This document shows, in pieces, positions 39,873 through 50,367 of a stretch of 64,000 bases of DNA. The notes below the pieces were generated by a model. The model saw only the letters and a list, made by a program, of their open reading frames with translations. It was not told the DNA's origin and searched no databases. This DNA comes from Azolla caroliniana. Lineage: Eukaryota; Polypodiophyta. Within the stretch, counting starts at the first letter, position 1. Each line of letters opens with the position of its first letter. A program made the position numbers and the translations under genes. The stretch is taken from positions 7,068,001-7,132,000 of the forward strand of contig JBHGNT010000017.1 in assembly GCA_043228905.1 (NCBI GenBank), in the 5' to 3' direction.

Positions 39873-40051
39873 TGGTGTGTGTGTGTGTGTGTGTGTGACT
39901 CGGTGTCAAGCGTGCGCTCCCTCTCTTTCTCTCTCTCTCGTTCGGTTGCGTCCGGAGAGTGTTCGGAATCTTCTTCTCGGCTTCCCTTCTTCCCTAGTCC
40001 GAGATCCCCGTGGTCCCGCCCTTCTACACGCACGCGAGTAACAACGCAACA

Positions 40052-41487
40052 ACGTTGTGTTTGACGAGTCTGCGTCGTGGTACTTGCCTTCGACTCCAAC
40101 CCTTGACGACTCCATTCCGAATTTTGATGAAGATGTTAGCGAGGTTGAGATGCCTTTGCATGATGAGGATATCAGAGCTTTGAGAGAGAGTTCGATCTCA
40201 TTTCAGCTAAGTGAGTTGAATGAAGGGTTGAGCCGAGATGGCCGACCTTTTGAAGAACCGGCGAGTAGTGGAGACTCAGCTGTGTTGTCCCTGTGTAAAG
40301 AACCCAGGAGGTGGTTTACGCGTAAAGAAAAAGGGAAGAAGAAAATGTCGGAGTATGATTTCGGCAGTGCTGAGTCAGATCGGAGAGAATCTGACTTCGG
40401 GCCAATCAAGAAGGAACCTCCGCGAAAGAGGTCGAAGTTGGCTGAGAGGGCCGCGAAATCGGCTAATTACGAATTACACTGATCTACCCGCCTAAACAAC
40501 CCACTAAAGAGATATGGGTATAATGCGTACATGGCGCACCATTATGCGTACATGACGCGAGTGGTGGAAGTGCGTGAGCTGGAGAGCAACGCAGAAGCGG
40601 TGGAAGATGCAAACTGGTGTGCCACGATGGAGGAAGAGATGCATGCTTTAACGGACAACGAGACTTGGGACCTGGTTGACACACCTAAAGGTGTAAAGCC
40701 GATCGGATGCAGGTGGGTATTTGAGGTGAAATACAACACCGACGGCTCGGTCAACCGATATAAGGCCCGTTTGGTTGCGAAAGGCTACACAGAGAAGCAC
40801 AACGTAGATTACGACGAGACATTCACGCCAGTTGCGAAGATGACCACGGTGCGCGTTCTACTAGCCGTAGAAATGGTGAAGGGGTGGCACTTCCATCAGA
40901 TGGATGTAAAAAATGCGTTCCTGCAAGGCGATCTTGAGGAATAGGTGTACATGGTACATCCCCCCAGATTTCTATCCGAACAGAACACTTTGGCAATTTG
41001 CCGATTGAAGAAGGTGTTATACAGACTTAAACAAGCCCCGCGAGCTTGGAACGCGAAGATTACACAACAATTGCGTAGAATGGGGTTTACGACGTCCAGA
41101 TCGGACTCTTCGTTGTTCATTCGGAAAGGTCAACATGGACTAGTTTGTCTTTTACTTTATGTTGATGATTTAGTTTGTTAGCCTATCTCACCCCCTCTGG
41201 ACAGAAACGTCAAGCTTTGCCCAGATTCAGGAAAGGCGTGCGGCCCGACACGATTTCGACAGATTGTCAGAAGCCTCATCTACTTGACCATCATTCGGCG
41301 AGACCTCATCTATCCGATCGGCTTGATCAGTCGATTTATGTCACAGCCTATGGCTGAACTCTTTCAATGCACGCAAAGGATATTGCGATATGTCAGTGGT
41401 ACTAAGGACATGGTGTTGTTGTATCGCGCAGGTGTAGCCGAACAATTAGTTGGCTACAAAGATGCCGATTGGGCCGGAACCCGGGGA
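40052..41487 (+). pseudogene. Copia pol remnant (RT and RNase H), right part of the 27704 element
   Basis: Begins at NVVFDESASWYLPSTP, the position corresponding to 61046 in the sister element, and passes through an acidic linker (40100-40480). The RT follows: [20 protein letters not shown], then [23 protein letters not shown], a TAG stop at 40942, and YVDD at about 41158. A deletion then removes about 150 codons' worth. 41200-41487 has the RT end and an RNase H start (DRNVKLCPDSGKA, YKDADWAGT). The coding match stops at about 41487 and no 3' LTR follows. Multiple stops; non-functional. Confidence 0.85.
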
Positions 41488-41680
41488 CTCCACCATATAT
41501 AAAGAGGTTGTATCACGTGCGTTCACGACATCTTTTATAAACCCCTTATACATATGTTTTTTATTATTTTCGAGCCCTTTTGTAAAAAAACAGTTAATAA
41601 AAATACCGCTTAGTGCAAATATATATATTTGACAACAACTCATTTTAAATGCCCTTACATAGAAAACACATGTATGTTCA
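41488..41680. other. Unassigned junction sequence
   Basis: AT-rich DNA after the abrupt end of the copia remnant; nothing recognised. Confidence 0.4.
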
Positions 41681-41962
41681 ATATATATGTGTGTGTATAT
41701 TGTATTGTATTGCATGTGTTGTATATATTTTATGTATGGGTTATGTGTATGTATTGTATTACATGTGAATGTCATATGTAGTGTATTGTATTCCACGTTT
41801 ATATATGCATGTAGTGTATTGTATTGCATGTGTTGTATATATTTTATGTATGGCATGTATGTATGTGCATGTAAATGTAATGATATATGTGTGTGTATAT
41901 ATGTTTGTGTATGTGTGTGCATGTGTTCTATATATGTGCATCCGTGAATGTGTTTTATAGAT
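41681..41962. repeat. TG/TATG-rich microsatellite
   Basis: Interrupted runs of TGTATG, GTATTGTATTGCATGTG and TATATGTGTGTG. GTAGTGTATTGTATT...TTTTATGTATGG is repeated about 120 bases apart. Same sequence style as 52440-54280. The ORFs over it are repeat translations. Confidence 0.8.
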
Positions 41963-41965
41963 GTC

Positions 41966-42040
41966 ACTACAACAAAATAAGCTAGTAGTGATGCCAAAAC
42001 ACATCACTATTGGCACTGTTGATATATTATCATTGTGCAA
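41966..42040 (+). mobile_element. Lone CACTA-type transposon end
   Basis: CACTACAACAAAATA at 41966 matches the terminal CACTACAA.AAAA consensus of CACTA (En/Spm) DNA transposons. It is followed by AGTAGTGATGCC...CATCACTATTGGCACT, which resembles subterminal repeats and can fold back on itself. No matching reverse-complement end or transposase was found up to 45 kb, so this is a truncated copy. Confidence 0.6.
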
Positions 42041-42560
42041 CACCTTTTGAAAAGATTAAATTTTGTATTTTGTTTTTTTTGTTTCCCTTTTTTTATTTTT
42101 TAATGTGTTTTTTTATTTTTTAAATGTGTTTGTATGTATGTTTGTTTGCATGTATGTTGGTGTGGAGCATGTGTCTTCAAACCATCTTCGAAGAAGGATC
42201 ACCATCTAAGCACTAAGCATGAAAGGTTGTCTTCGTTCCATTTCATCTTCTCTTACATGCCTATGTACCAATGCATATATCATGGCTTCATGGAAATGAA
42301 AAACAATATATCTAAAAGAGCATATATAATAACAAGATAGTATACTATGAGATGTCCAAGAATCATTCACAACATTCAACTTGAGCAAGAACTTCACTGG
42401 ATAAAATTTTGCAATGCTAGAACAAACACACACTAAATTTTTCTCTAAGAAAAATTGAGCATTTGAGTCCCTAAGTTTTTACAATGCAATCACTCACACG
42501 TAATACTTTTAACCTATAAAACATATTCTCTTCCATAGCCATAGCCATTAATATCTCTAC
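42041..42560. other. No recognised gene
   Basis: AT-rich sequence with short TGTTTG/TTTTT tracts, possibly the interior of the CACTA fragment. Nothing further recognised. Confidence 0.35.
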
Positions 42561-42758
42561 AGCAGAAACAGAGTAAGTAGGCTCTGGAACCTGCAGCGCT
42601 TTACATTGAGAACATTTAATCTGAAATTTGCAATAAAAGTAGTGTTGGGTTATCTCTCTGCAGGAAAAACAAAGTAAGTAGACTTTGGAACCCACAGAGT
42701 TTTACATCAAGAACATTTAATCTGAAATTTGCAAGAAAAGTAGTGTTGGGTTATCATC
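42561..42758. repeat. 101-bp tandem duplication
   Basis: AGTAAGTAG..CT.TGGAACC, then GAGAACATTTAATCTGAAATT and AAAAGTAGTGTTGGGTTATC, occur at 42572 and again 101 bases later. The two units differ at about ten positions. Confidence 0.85.
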
Positions 42759-42965
42759 AATGTAAATATGAACAAGCTTCATGTACATGCGCTTTATCAT
42801 TGTCCTTATGAAATCTGAGATTTGCAAACCTACACACAAAAAACACGTTTTTTTACTTCTTTGTTGAGCACCATCATTCAATAAATTGAAAACCTATATA
42901 ATAACAATAAGAAACCAAAGGTTAATATGTTGTGCAAATGAAATAACACAATCAAAATTATAGTT

Positions 42966-43206
42966 GCAAACAAAAGATGTAGTGTAATAATCAAGAAGCA
43001 TGAATCATTATATCTTCACCTCTTAAGTAATGCTACAATCTTGATCCCATGCACAATTAGATCAACTTTTTTGGTCCATAATAGAATCTGCAACAAACAA
43101 AAGATGTAGAGTAATAATCAAGAAGCGTCAATTGTTATACCTTCACCACCTAAGTGATCCCACACACAATAACATCAACTTATGTGGTCTATAATATAAT
43201 ATGCAA
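42966..43206. repeat. ~127-bp tandem duplication
   Basis: CAAAAGATGTAG.GTAATAATCAAGAAGC at 42970 recurs near 43097, and both are followed by TATCTTCACC/TACCTTCACC, GATCCCA..CACAAT and GGTC.ATAATA.AAT. A second duplication only 200 bases after the 101-bp one. Confidence 0.75.
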
Positions 43207-44779
43207 CCCATAACTATGTATGTATATATATTTATAACCATGTATGGATGCATGCCTAGTTGTTTTCATGTTACTATATCTGCCTCGATGAACTCACTTT
43301 TCTCCAAGCCATCAATGCTGGAAGCTTGAATTAACAAAGCCTACTTCCTTATAGTTTCAAAGGAAACTCCAACATTGCAAGAGCTATTCAAGGTCAAGAC
43401 ACTCATATATGTCATTTCTTGCCCAAATGTAAACATGTTTCAATCTCTTCCATTGTTCCAATGCTATCATGCCACCTTGAATAGCAAAGAAATTTGGAAA
43501 CGAAACAAGAGAATGGAACTTCATGTTTGGGTTAGCAGATTAAGATTATCATTAATATAACAAATATCAACATGATCCACATGGCCTTTCCAACAAAGAT
43601 ATCACAAAATAAATTAAGTGTTTTTATGTGCACCTCACTGTTGCTTCATCGAGATTCAAATGGTATGGCATAAGCTCTTTGGAAGTTGTATTGGTCCGCC
43701 TTCTTTCTTTTTTAGAGCATGTAGATGTGGAATCGAGCTTGCATTCGCACGAAAGCTTGCACAAATTACAACAAACTCTTGTTCGATTGTCACTGGAATC
43801 TCTAGCCTCTATTGTCAATCACTTCTTGAAGCCACATGAGGTTTCTCAAGACCGAAAGAGCTCGTCTTTCATGTGAAATGACAATAGCAAATACACATAG
43901 TAACATGGCACAAAAGTCATGCGAGATAATGTTGCAAATGCATGTGTGCATGCATTCATACATGCATACAAACACAACCATGCACATGCATATGCAAATA
44001 CACGTACAAATTGCATACACATACACACACAAACATCATTTTAAACTTATATGGTACTAAACTAAGAACCTTCATGTTTGCAATGACACCTTCCCTCATG
44101 TTTTCGGCATCATTGATTTATCATCGATCAAGTGACAATATTTCCATAAGACCCTCCAATTGATCTGCTTTTTTGGGTATCCTTGCAAAGAAAATTCATA
44201 GACAAAAGTTTTTAATACATAATTAATATGATAATATATACAAGGCTATACAGAAATCAAAGTGAAATAAAAAGAAACAATGAAAGGAACAATAAAATTT
44301 CAACAAAAGCTAAAGTTGTTATATTACAATTTAAAGATGCAAGATTGTAAAAATCAATTGAGAAATTGCACGTGAAAAAAAGAAAACCAAATAATTCTTA
44401 AAATCAATGCTTTGTTAAAAAAATTAACAATCCTAAGCATTTTAGGATTATATAGAGAACAATGGAGAAATCGATGTAAAAAACAAAAAACGAAAGTTCA
44501 CACATTAGAATCTATCCTTCTCTCCGCCTTCTTGTAGCTCGTCCTACACATCCTTGCTTGCTAGAGGAGGACTACTTCGAAGAGGAGTTCGATCAAGCTG
44601 ATGGTGCTTTCCCTCTCTCTCTCCCACCCTCCCCCTTTTATAGTAACTTGTAGTAGCTTAGTGGCTAAGATTTATAAGTATATGTAGAGAGGTGTAGAGT
44701 TTGAGTCTCTCTTCTTAATGTTGGTCTCAATATAAAGCAAGAATGTCTATTGATCGTATCCAACTTATCTCATCACCAA
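43207..44779. other. No recognised gene
   Basis: AT-rich sequence with interrupted ATGCAT/CATACA short repeats (43930-44035). Several ORFs under 90 codons without domains. Nothing further recognised. Confidence 0.4.
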
Positions 44780-45170
44780 TATGAGTAGTAATGCTCGTAG
44801 ATCTCACAAGTTAGGTATTGAAGTTGCATCATGGTAACAAAATGTAACGAATTTGAAGACATGTAAAGTATGCAATGAAGGCATGGTAGAGGATGAATCT
44901 CACTTGCTCTTCACATGCTCGACATATAGTGCAAGTCGTTCAAGATATGATGACATACTAAGAGGGAGTGATAACTTAAGTGTCATACTTAAGACACCAC
45001 CAAGAAGGTTGAGCTCATATGTGTATGCTTTACTAACACATAGAGACTTTGTGCTTCAACGTATGAATAGCCCTTCTTAGGAAGGAGACATATATCAAGA
45101 ACACATGTATATTCTGGTCCCATAGGCCAAAATTGGCCTCTTTATGGACGATAAAAATTCTAATTCTAAT
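44780..45170 (+). mobile_element. LINE 3'-end fragment
   Basis: The ORF 44853-45080 has the zinc motif CKVCNEGMVEDESHLLFTC of a LINE ORF2 C-terminus. It is comparable to CRLCHIEIEDEYHFTCKC in the 1-4830 LINE but clearly different in detail. After the stop, AGGCCAAAATTGGCCTC and GGACGATAAAAA lead to a short AATTCT tail at about 45155, matching the 3' terminus style of the first LINE. Only the last 300-400 bases remain, a typical 5'-truncated copy. Confidence 0.7.
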
Positions 45171-45358
45171 TATTCCCAAGTCGAAATAAACCCTCTCTCT
45201 CTCTCTCTCTCTATGGAATCATCTCTTTAGAGCATATTAGCTTTTTTCCCATCACCATAACAAAAGTGTTAGAGCAAAATAGAAGGTCTCGAGTAACAAA
45301 AGCAAAAAAGAAGTCAATACTCATTTACAAAGAAAAGTCTGTAAAGTTTTCATTTCAT
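45171..45358. other. CT run and 3' flank of the pseudogene
   Basis: CTCTCT microsatellite (45194-45212), then AT-rich sequence. A TTTTTT run at about 45242 could be the poly(A) remnant of the minus-strand processed pseudogene. Confidence 0.35.
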
Positions 45359-45840
45359 TTACTTCCTCCAATTACGTGAATCCGAGCCACCACTTGAATA
45401 CCTATTATTACCCCCAGCATTGTGATTGCTACCACCATCGCCACCATTTCTACCACCATTCACATCATTATAGCCATCGGCACAACCATTGCCACCATAT
45501 TCACCATTTCCTCCATTTGATCTCTCTCTGCTACCATAACTTTCATGATCTCCATATCATGAACCAACACCTCCATTGGAGGCACGATAGACTCCATCAC
45601 CCCCGCCCGATCTTGCCTGAGCTTGGTTCACAGTAATGTTGCTTCCATCCGGCTCTTTTCCATTCATTGACTCAATCACATCCGTCATCGCTTGCTCATC
45701 AGAGAATGTCACAAAGTCAAAGCCTTGTGATCATTACGTTTCACAATCATTGATAACCTTGGAGTCGACAACTTCGCGAAGTATCGAAAGGCGTCGGCAA
45801 TGCTGCGATCATCCGTGGTCCACGCGAGACCTTCGACGAA

Positions 45841-46277
45841 TGTTTGTCCGCTAGAATAGTAATCGATGGACAAGAGCATAGGAATAAGAAATAATATAAG
45901 ATCATAACGCATGTAACGGTTCACGCAGGAAGCGTGAACGGCTAAATAGACCCTGCGTATATAAAGGGCAGAAAAGCTCTGATAGAGGCGCGTGTAATTT
46001 TGGAATGTAAAGGAACGTATCATAATAGAATTCTATCTTCTCTGAAAGTTTGTGTATAGCTACGGCTAATCTACTGTATGTCTAGAATACCTGAGCGTGT
46101 AAGAACGTAAGTGTAACCATTGCTAAGGAGTCAGTTGTAGCCGTCTCCCTTATACGCTGATAGGTTACAGGGAACATTCCCCTACGCATTGCGCATAGAC
46201 GCCTATTCGTTGTTCCACAACCACTTGGAGGTCTAGGTCGAAGGACTGATAGCAGACCGTGTTCCTAAGCGGTAACA
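45841..46277 (+). repeat. 5' LTR of the gypsy element
   Basis: Begins TGTTTGTCCGCTAGAATAG and ends GCGGTAACA. TATATAAA at 45958-45965 is the likely TATA box. A TTTTGGCACG stretch follows at 46279 in the primer-binding position. Confidence 0.93.
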
Positions 46278-46280
46278 CTT

Positions 46281-46925
46281 TTGGCACGTTTGGTCATCTG
46301 TGTCTTCTCACAGACGAGCAACGACGAATGGATGTTTAGCCGCAGATGCCCCAAAGAACCAACACGACAAGACCGTCCAATAACAAGGTCCGTCACACGC
46401 CTGGCAGAAGAACGCACACGGCAAAAGCCTCGCCTCAGCGACCTCAGCACTACCTGCCGTGATTACAAAGGTGAGTCTTCGCTCTCCAAATACCTCGACA
46501 AGATGTGGGGAGTACGCTCACCACAACTACCCTGTGGTCTTTCTCGACCCGCCGTAGCCCCTAGCATGGCCTTTGCCTACCCCCGCTTTAACGGCAAAAC
46601 CGACGCCGCAACCCATATTCGCATGTTCCTTAATGTCTGGAATGCGAACCACATGGCGCAGAGCCTTTCGGAGGCGGTAGCGCACCAGTCAAAAATGACG
46701 GAGTTCGGGTTAACATTGGATGGGCGAGCGGCGTTTTGGCATTCACAGATGGATTTACCAGCAATCACAACCTTCAATCAGCTCCAATCCGCGTTCTTGC
46801 GGTTCTTCCATCGGAGGGTTCCACAACGTGAAATCCTCGGACAATTCTACACGATTAAGAAACTGCCGACCGAGACGATCGCAGATTTCAGCTTATGTTT
46901 CCAAAATCTACGACGGAAACTATAA
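46281..46925 (+). CDS. Gypsy gag, N-terminal part
   Basis: 214 codons ending TAA. The C-terminal half is a retrotransposon Gag capsid-like domain: AYPRFNGKTDAATHIRMFLN, TLDGRAAFWHSQMDLPAI, QLQSAFLRFFHRRV, YTIKKLPTETIADFSLCFQ. The first 90 residues, from right after the LTR, are basic and not recognised; the true start may be the ATG at 46566 (MAFAYPRF). The reading continues after the stop in another frame as far as the zinc knuckle at 47141. Confidence 0.75.
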   Translation: MARLVICVFSQTSNDEWMFSRRCPKEPTRQDRPITRSVTRLAEERTRQKPRLSDLSTTCRDYKGESSLSKYLDKMWGVRSPQLPCGLSRPAVAPSMAFAYPRFNGKTDAATHIRMFLNVWNANHMAQSLSEAVAHQSKMTEFGLTLDGRAAFWHSQMDLPAITTFNQLQSAFLRFFHRRVPQREILGQFYTIKKLPTETIADFSLCFQNLRRKL

Positions 46926-48281
46926 CGGAGGACGAGGCTTGAGAAACATTTCTGGCAGCATTACGCCGACCCATCCGAGCAACGCTCAACAACAATAGCA
47001 TGAAAGGGGAAACGACGCATATGGTCATTGAACGAGCGTTACAACTCGAGTTGGACGAGGAGGAGGAAAGGTTTTCTATGTCCTCCTTACGACAAGCGTT
47101 ACCCCAGGACGAGGAACGCCAGTTTCGTCAAGCAATCTAGTGCACGATTTGCTTGAACTTGGGGCATTCCGCAGTGGAGTGCAATATGTGAATCCACTGC
47201 CCAATCTGCCACTCGAAGGCTCACACAGTCGAACAATGCGAATACAATATGTTGAACAGAGCCACTCCCACAGTCCGCAGCGTCCACCACGCCGGACTGA
47301 ACAAAGGAGGCAAGAAGATCGACCACGGTATGTGGATCGCAACCCACGGGATGACCGGCACCACCGAAATCGCCGAAATCACAACGACTCCGAGGAAGAC
47401 GAACCAGAGGACGAGGATTATCGTGGACATCCGAGTTATGCTAAAGGGGGCCGACGCTACGAGAATCACCGGCCGACAAACAAACGGGCGGCTTCAATGG
47501 TTATCGTGGGGAGCCGCGAAAATATCGAGATCACCGGCGTTACGACGAAAGCTCGGGAGATGAGCGACACCAAGAACAACGACGGAACCAACAACAACCA
47601 CCGCGTGAGTTCCGACAAACAAGGCCGGACCGCGAGGAGCAAGTAGCACCAGGGGAGCGGCACACACCACCAGGAGGCAAGAAGGGTGAATCAAGCATAC
47701 ATTGTTTTATTTGTCAGCAGCCCAGACATTATGCCACGCAATGCCCAACACGCAAGGGAAAGGGGCCCGCCGTCAATACGATTACGACAGAAGTGCAGCA
47801 AGTCACGACACGCCAGCAAACAAAAACAGTTGATTGGGCTGCGCAAGACGAGATACGACGACAAGCCCATGCATGGGTGAAAAAAGCAAACGCAACCAAT
47901 ACGGAACGTATGCAGAAGGAGTCCGCGAACGCGAGGGAGCGAGCAGAGGACGAAGGACAGGTCCCGGACCCCATTTGGCAGCCATTAACGGGCTGCGAGA
48001 TAACGTTAACCGTGGAGAAACTGCTGCAGCTAGTCCCACGTTTCCGCCAGACCATGGAAGAACGGGTGACAGGCATACCCGGGGTGAGCGTCGCTACAAA
48101 CCTTACAAACGTTAGCGACGGACCGTCGGTAGTGGATCAACACAACCCGGCTATTACATTAATATTACATGGACAAGAAATTCCTGGATGCGTAATCAAT
48201 GGCGGCTCAGGCGTCAATGTAATTAGCGCGAAAACTTGCGAGCAGTTAGGCATTTCAGAATGGGAGGCTTGCCCATTCTAG
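46926..48281 (+). pseudogene. Gypsy gag end and protease region, broken
   Basis: Contains two zinc knuckles: CTICLNLGHSAVEC at about 47139 and CFICQQPRHYATQC at about 47705. A protease domain follows, ITLILHGQEIPGCVINGGSG (about 48155), in which the catalytic aspartate (usually DGGSG or DSG) is asparagine. VNVISAKTCEQLGI follows. Frames change between the blocks and a TAG stands just before the first knuckle. The protease would be inactive even without the frameshifts. Confidence 0.75.
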
Positions 48282-48745
48282 CTCCGAATGGCAGATACCT
48301 GGTTAGTACGACCATTGGGGTTAATTCGCAAAATAGGCATTATCGTGGGCGGACATCGCTTCGACATCTCACAGGTCGTCCTCGCCTTGGACGCCCCATA
48401 GGCGTACCCAGTGCTTCTAGGCAGACCATGGCTTTGGGCAGCAAATATCAAGCAGAGCTGGCAACACAAGTGTATCAGTTTCCAACACGGACGCACCAAG
48501 GTTCGCGTACCTACGGAAGGAAGCACGCCACAACCCAAGTGTATAACACCATTATAAGTAGAAGATATAAATATGTTGGCTAGGGTGGAGGATGCAGAAT
48601 TAGAGGCATATCTAGATGAGCACCCACAGATCATTCCGCTATTCGAAATCGATCTCATCGCAACCGCGGCAGGATATGCTACGGACACTATTCTCCATGA
48701 CGAGGCTTATGACGAGTCACCGCTTCCGACCTAGAAGAAGTAAAT

Positions 48746-49765
48746 GTGGGTATGGAGTCGGAACCCCGTTTCCTCTCCATCGCAAAGGAATTAAGGCCGG
48801 ACCAGAGAAACACGATGATCGCACTACTCACAAAATATAAAGATGTGTTCGCTTGGGCTCACGAGGACATGAAGGGGTTAGATCCCAAGTTCTATCAGCA
48901 TAAGATCAATTTAGCAACAGACGCAAAACCCGTCAAGCAGCGCCGCTACTGCATGAACCCGAACTACGCGACCCGCGTGAAAGAAGCAATTGACAAGCTC
49001 CTGAAGGCGGGGTTCATACGGCCAGTTAAACAAGCGACATGGTTAAGCCTGATAGTGGTCGTTCCAAAGAAAAACGGCAAAATACGGGTATGCGTAGATT
49101 ACCGAAAATTAAACGCCGTAACCATTACGGACACATTTCCGTTACCCTTCACCAATAGCGTACTAGACGCCGTCGCGGGACATGAGATGTACAGTTTTTT
49201 AGATGGCTTCAGTGGGTATAACCAGGTACACATGCATCCCGAAGACCAAGAAAAGACGGCATTTGTCACGGACTGGGGAGTCTATGTGGCAGTCGTCATG
49301 ATGTTCGGACTAAAGACGGCGCCGGCAACATTTCAACGGACAATTATGGAGATCTTTGGGGAATACATTCCGACGTTCATGCAAGTTTTTTTAGACGATT
49401 TTGCGGTATATGGGAGAACAATAGACCATTTTACACACTTACAACTGTGCCTGGAACGTTGCCGCACTGCACGCTTAAGCCTGAATCTCGCGAAATGTGC
49501 TTTCGGCGTGACCAACGGGACTCTCCTGGGCCATATAGTTAGCAAGAACGGAATAGGGGTCGATCCGAACAAGATCTCCGCGATTAGACAAGCCAAAACT
49601 CCAACAAACGCTAAATCGCTCAGCCGGTTTTTAGGACAAATATGGTGGCATAGTCGGATGATACGATATTTGGCGGACTTCACCATGTCGTTACATGCTG
49701 CCGTACACCAGACTCCTTTCCAATGGACTGCAATGGAGGATAAGGCCTATGAGGCACTTAGATAA
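48746..49765 (+). CDS. Gypsy reverse transcriptase, intact frame
   Basis: 340-codon open frame. Motifs: DPKFYQHKINLATDAKPVKQ, VPKKNGKIRVCVDYRKLNAV, DGFSGYNQVHMHPEDQEKTA, FGLKTAPATFQRTIMEIF, and the catalytic VFLDDFAVYG (FLDD form of YxDD), followed by LAKCAFGVTNGTLLGHIVS. The end of the connection domain (FQWTAMEDKAYEAL) runs into a stop at 49765, where RNase H should continue; the next lines read in another frame. The catalytic aspartates are present. Confidence 0.9.
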   Translation: MGMESEPRFLSIAKELRPDQRNTMIALLTKYKDVFAWAHEDMKGLDPKFYQHKINLATDAKPVKQRRYCMNPNYATRVKEAIDKLLKAGFIRPVKQATWLSLIVVVPKKNGKIRVCVDYRKLNAVTITDTFPLPFTNSVLDAVAGHEMYSFLDGFSGYNQVHMHPEDQEKTAFVTDWGVYVAVVMMFGLKTAPATFQRTIMEIFGEYIPTFMQVFLDDFAVYGRTIDHFTHLQLCLERCRTARLSLNLAKCAFGVTNGTLLGHIVSKNGIGVDPNKISAIRQAKTPTNAKSLSRFLGQIWWHSRMIRYLADFTMSLHAAVHQTPFQWTAMEDKAYEALR

Positions 49766-50367
49766 TGCTCACATAGGCCCCCGTCGTACAACCCCTAGTT
49801 TGGGCGAAGCCATTCCACGTGTTCGTCGACGCCTCGGACATAGCAATAGGAAGTGCACTAATGCAGCTCACCGAACCAAACTGGTATCGGCCAGTGTACT
49901 ACGCTAGTCATAAATTATCAACAGCAGAGCGTAACTATTCCACAACGGAGTGGGAGGCGCTAGGGATGATCTATAGCATCAATAAATTCCAGCATTATTT
50001 ACTAGGGAGGAAATTCAAGTTCCACGTGGATCATTCGGCGTTGTTGTATTTGGTGGAGAAACAAGCCTTGATGGGGAAATTGGCGCGATGGATGCTGCTG
50101 CTCCAAGAATTGGATTTCGTAATCTAGTACCGACGAGGGGCGCAACACACAGTGGCAGATTTTTTGAGCAGACTCGAGAATGGAGAAACAATACAGAAAG
50201 CCGACGACGATTTTTCGAACACCGACATCCTACAGGTAGCAGCACTAGCAGAGAGAATGGAATCGACCTTTCCGGACCGGTGGCTTATGGAAATGACGTA
50301 CTTTTTGACTACGGGAGTGCCTCCACCACAATTACGCACGGATGAGAAGAAACGACTAGCCGTCTGA
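49766..50367 (+). pseudogene. Gypsy RNase H and linker, broken
   Basis: In frame after a frameshift at about 49763 and a TAG: WAKPFHVFVDASDIAIGSAL, VYYASHKLSTAERNYSTTEW, HYLLGRKFKFHVDHSALLYL. A TAG at 50125 replaces what is normally glutamine before YRRGAQHTVADFLSRLEN. The stretch ends at TGA 50367. Confidence 0.8.

Larger units (their letters stand above)
29083..40051 (+). mobile_element. GAG-only (non-autonomous) LTR retrotransposon, interrupted by a copia element
   Basis: Left LTR 29083-29910, primer-site-like sequence TTTGGTGAACCCGACGTG at 29913, and a gag-like ORF 29948-30901. A repeat-rich non-coding interior (30886-33565) follows, then a shortened LTR copy 33566-33866, the polypurine tract GGTGGGGGCAGA and the right LTR (33902-34521 plus 39878-40051, split by the copia element 34522-39872). 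No protease, integrase, RT or RNase H was seen. That organisation matches the TR-GAG class of non-autonomous elements, which depend on another element's pol. The left LTR lacks its first 6-8 bases and no target duplication is visible. Confidence 0.75.
33902..40051 (+). repeat. Right LTR of the GAG-only element, split by a copia insertion
   Basis: First part 33902-34521, second part 39878-40051. Together they give the same order of blocks as 29083-29910. The split falls in the GTGTGGTGTG stretch, with TGGTG duplicated on both sides of the copia element. Ends AGTAACAACGCAACA; the copia pol sequence at 40052 (ACGTTGTGTTTGACGAG) follows directly. Confidence 0.85.

Noticed and set aside
45376-45636. 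Histidine/tyrosine-rich plus ORF
   Set aside because: Antisense of the glycine-rich tail of the RNA-binding protein pseudogene.
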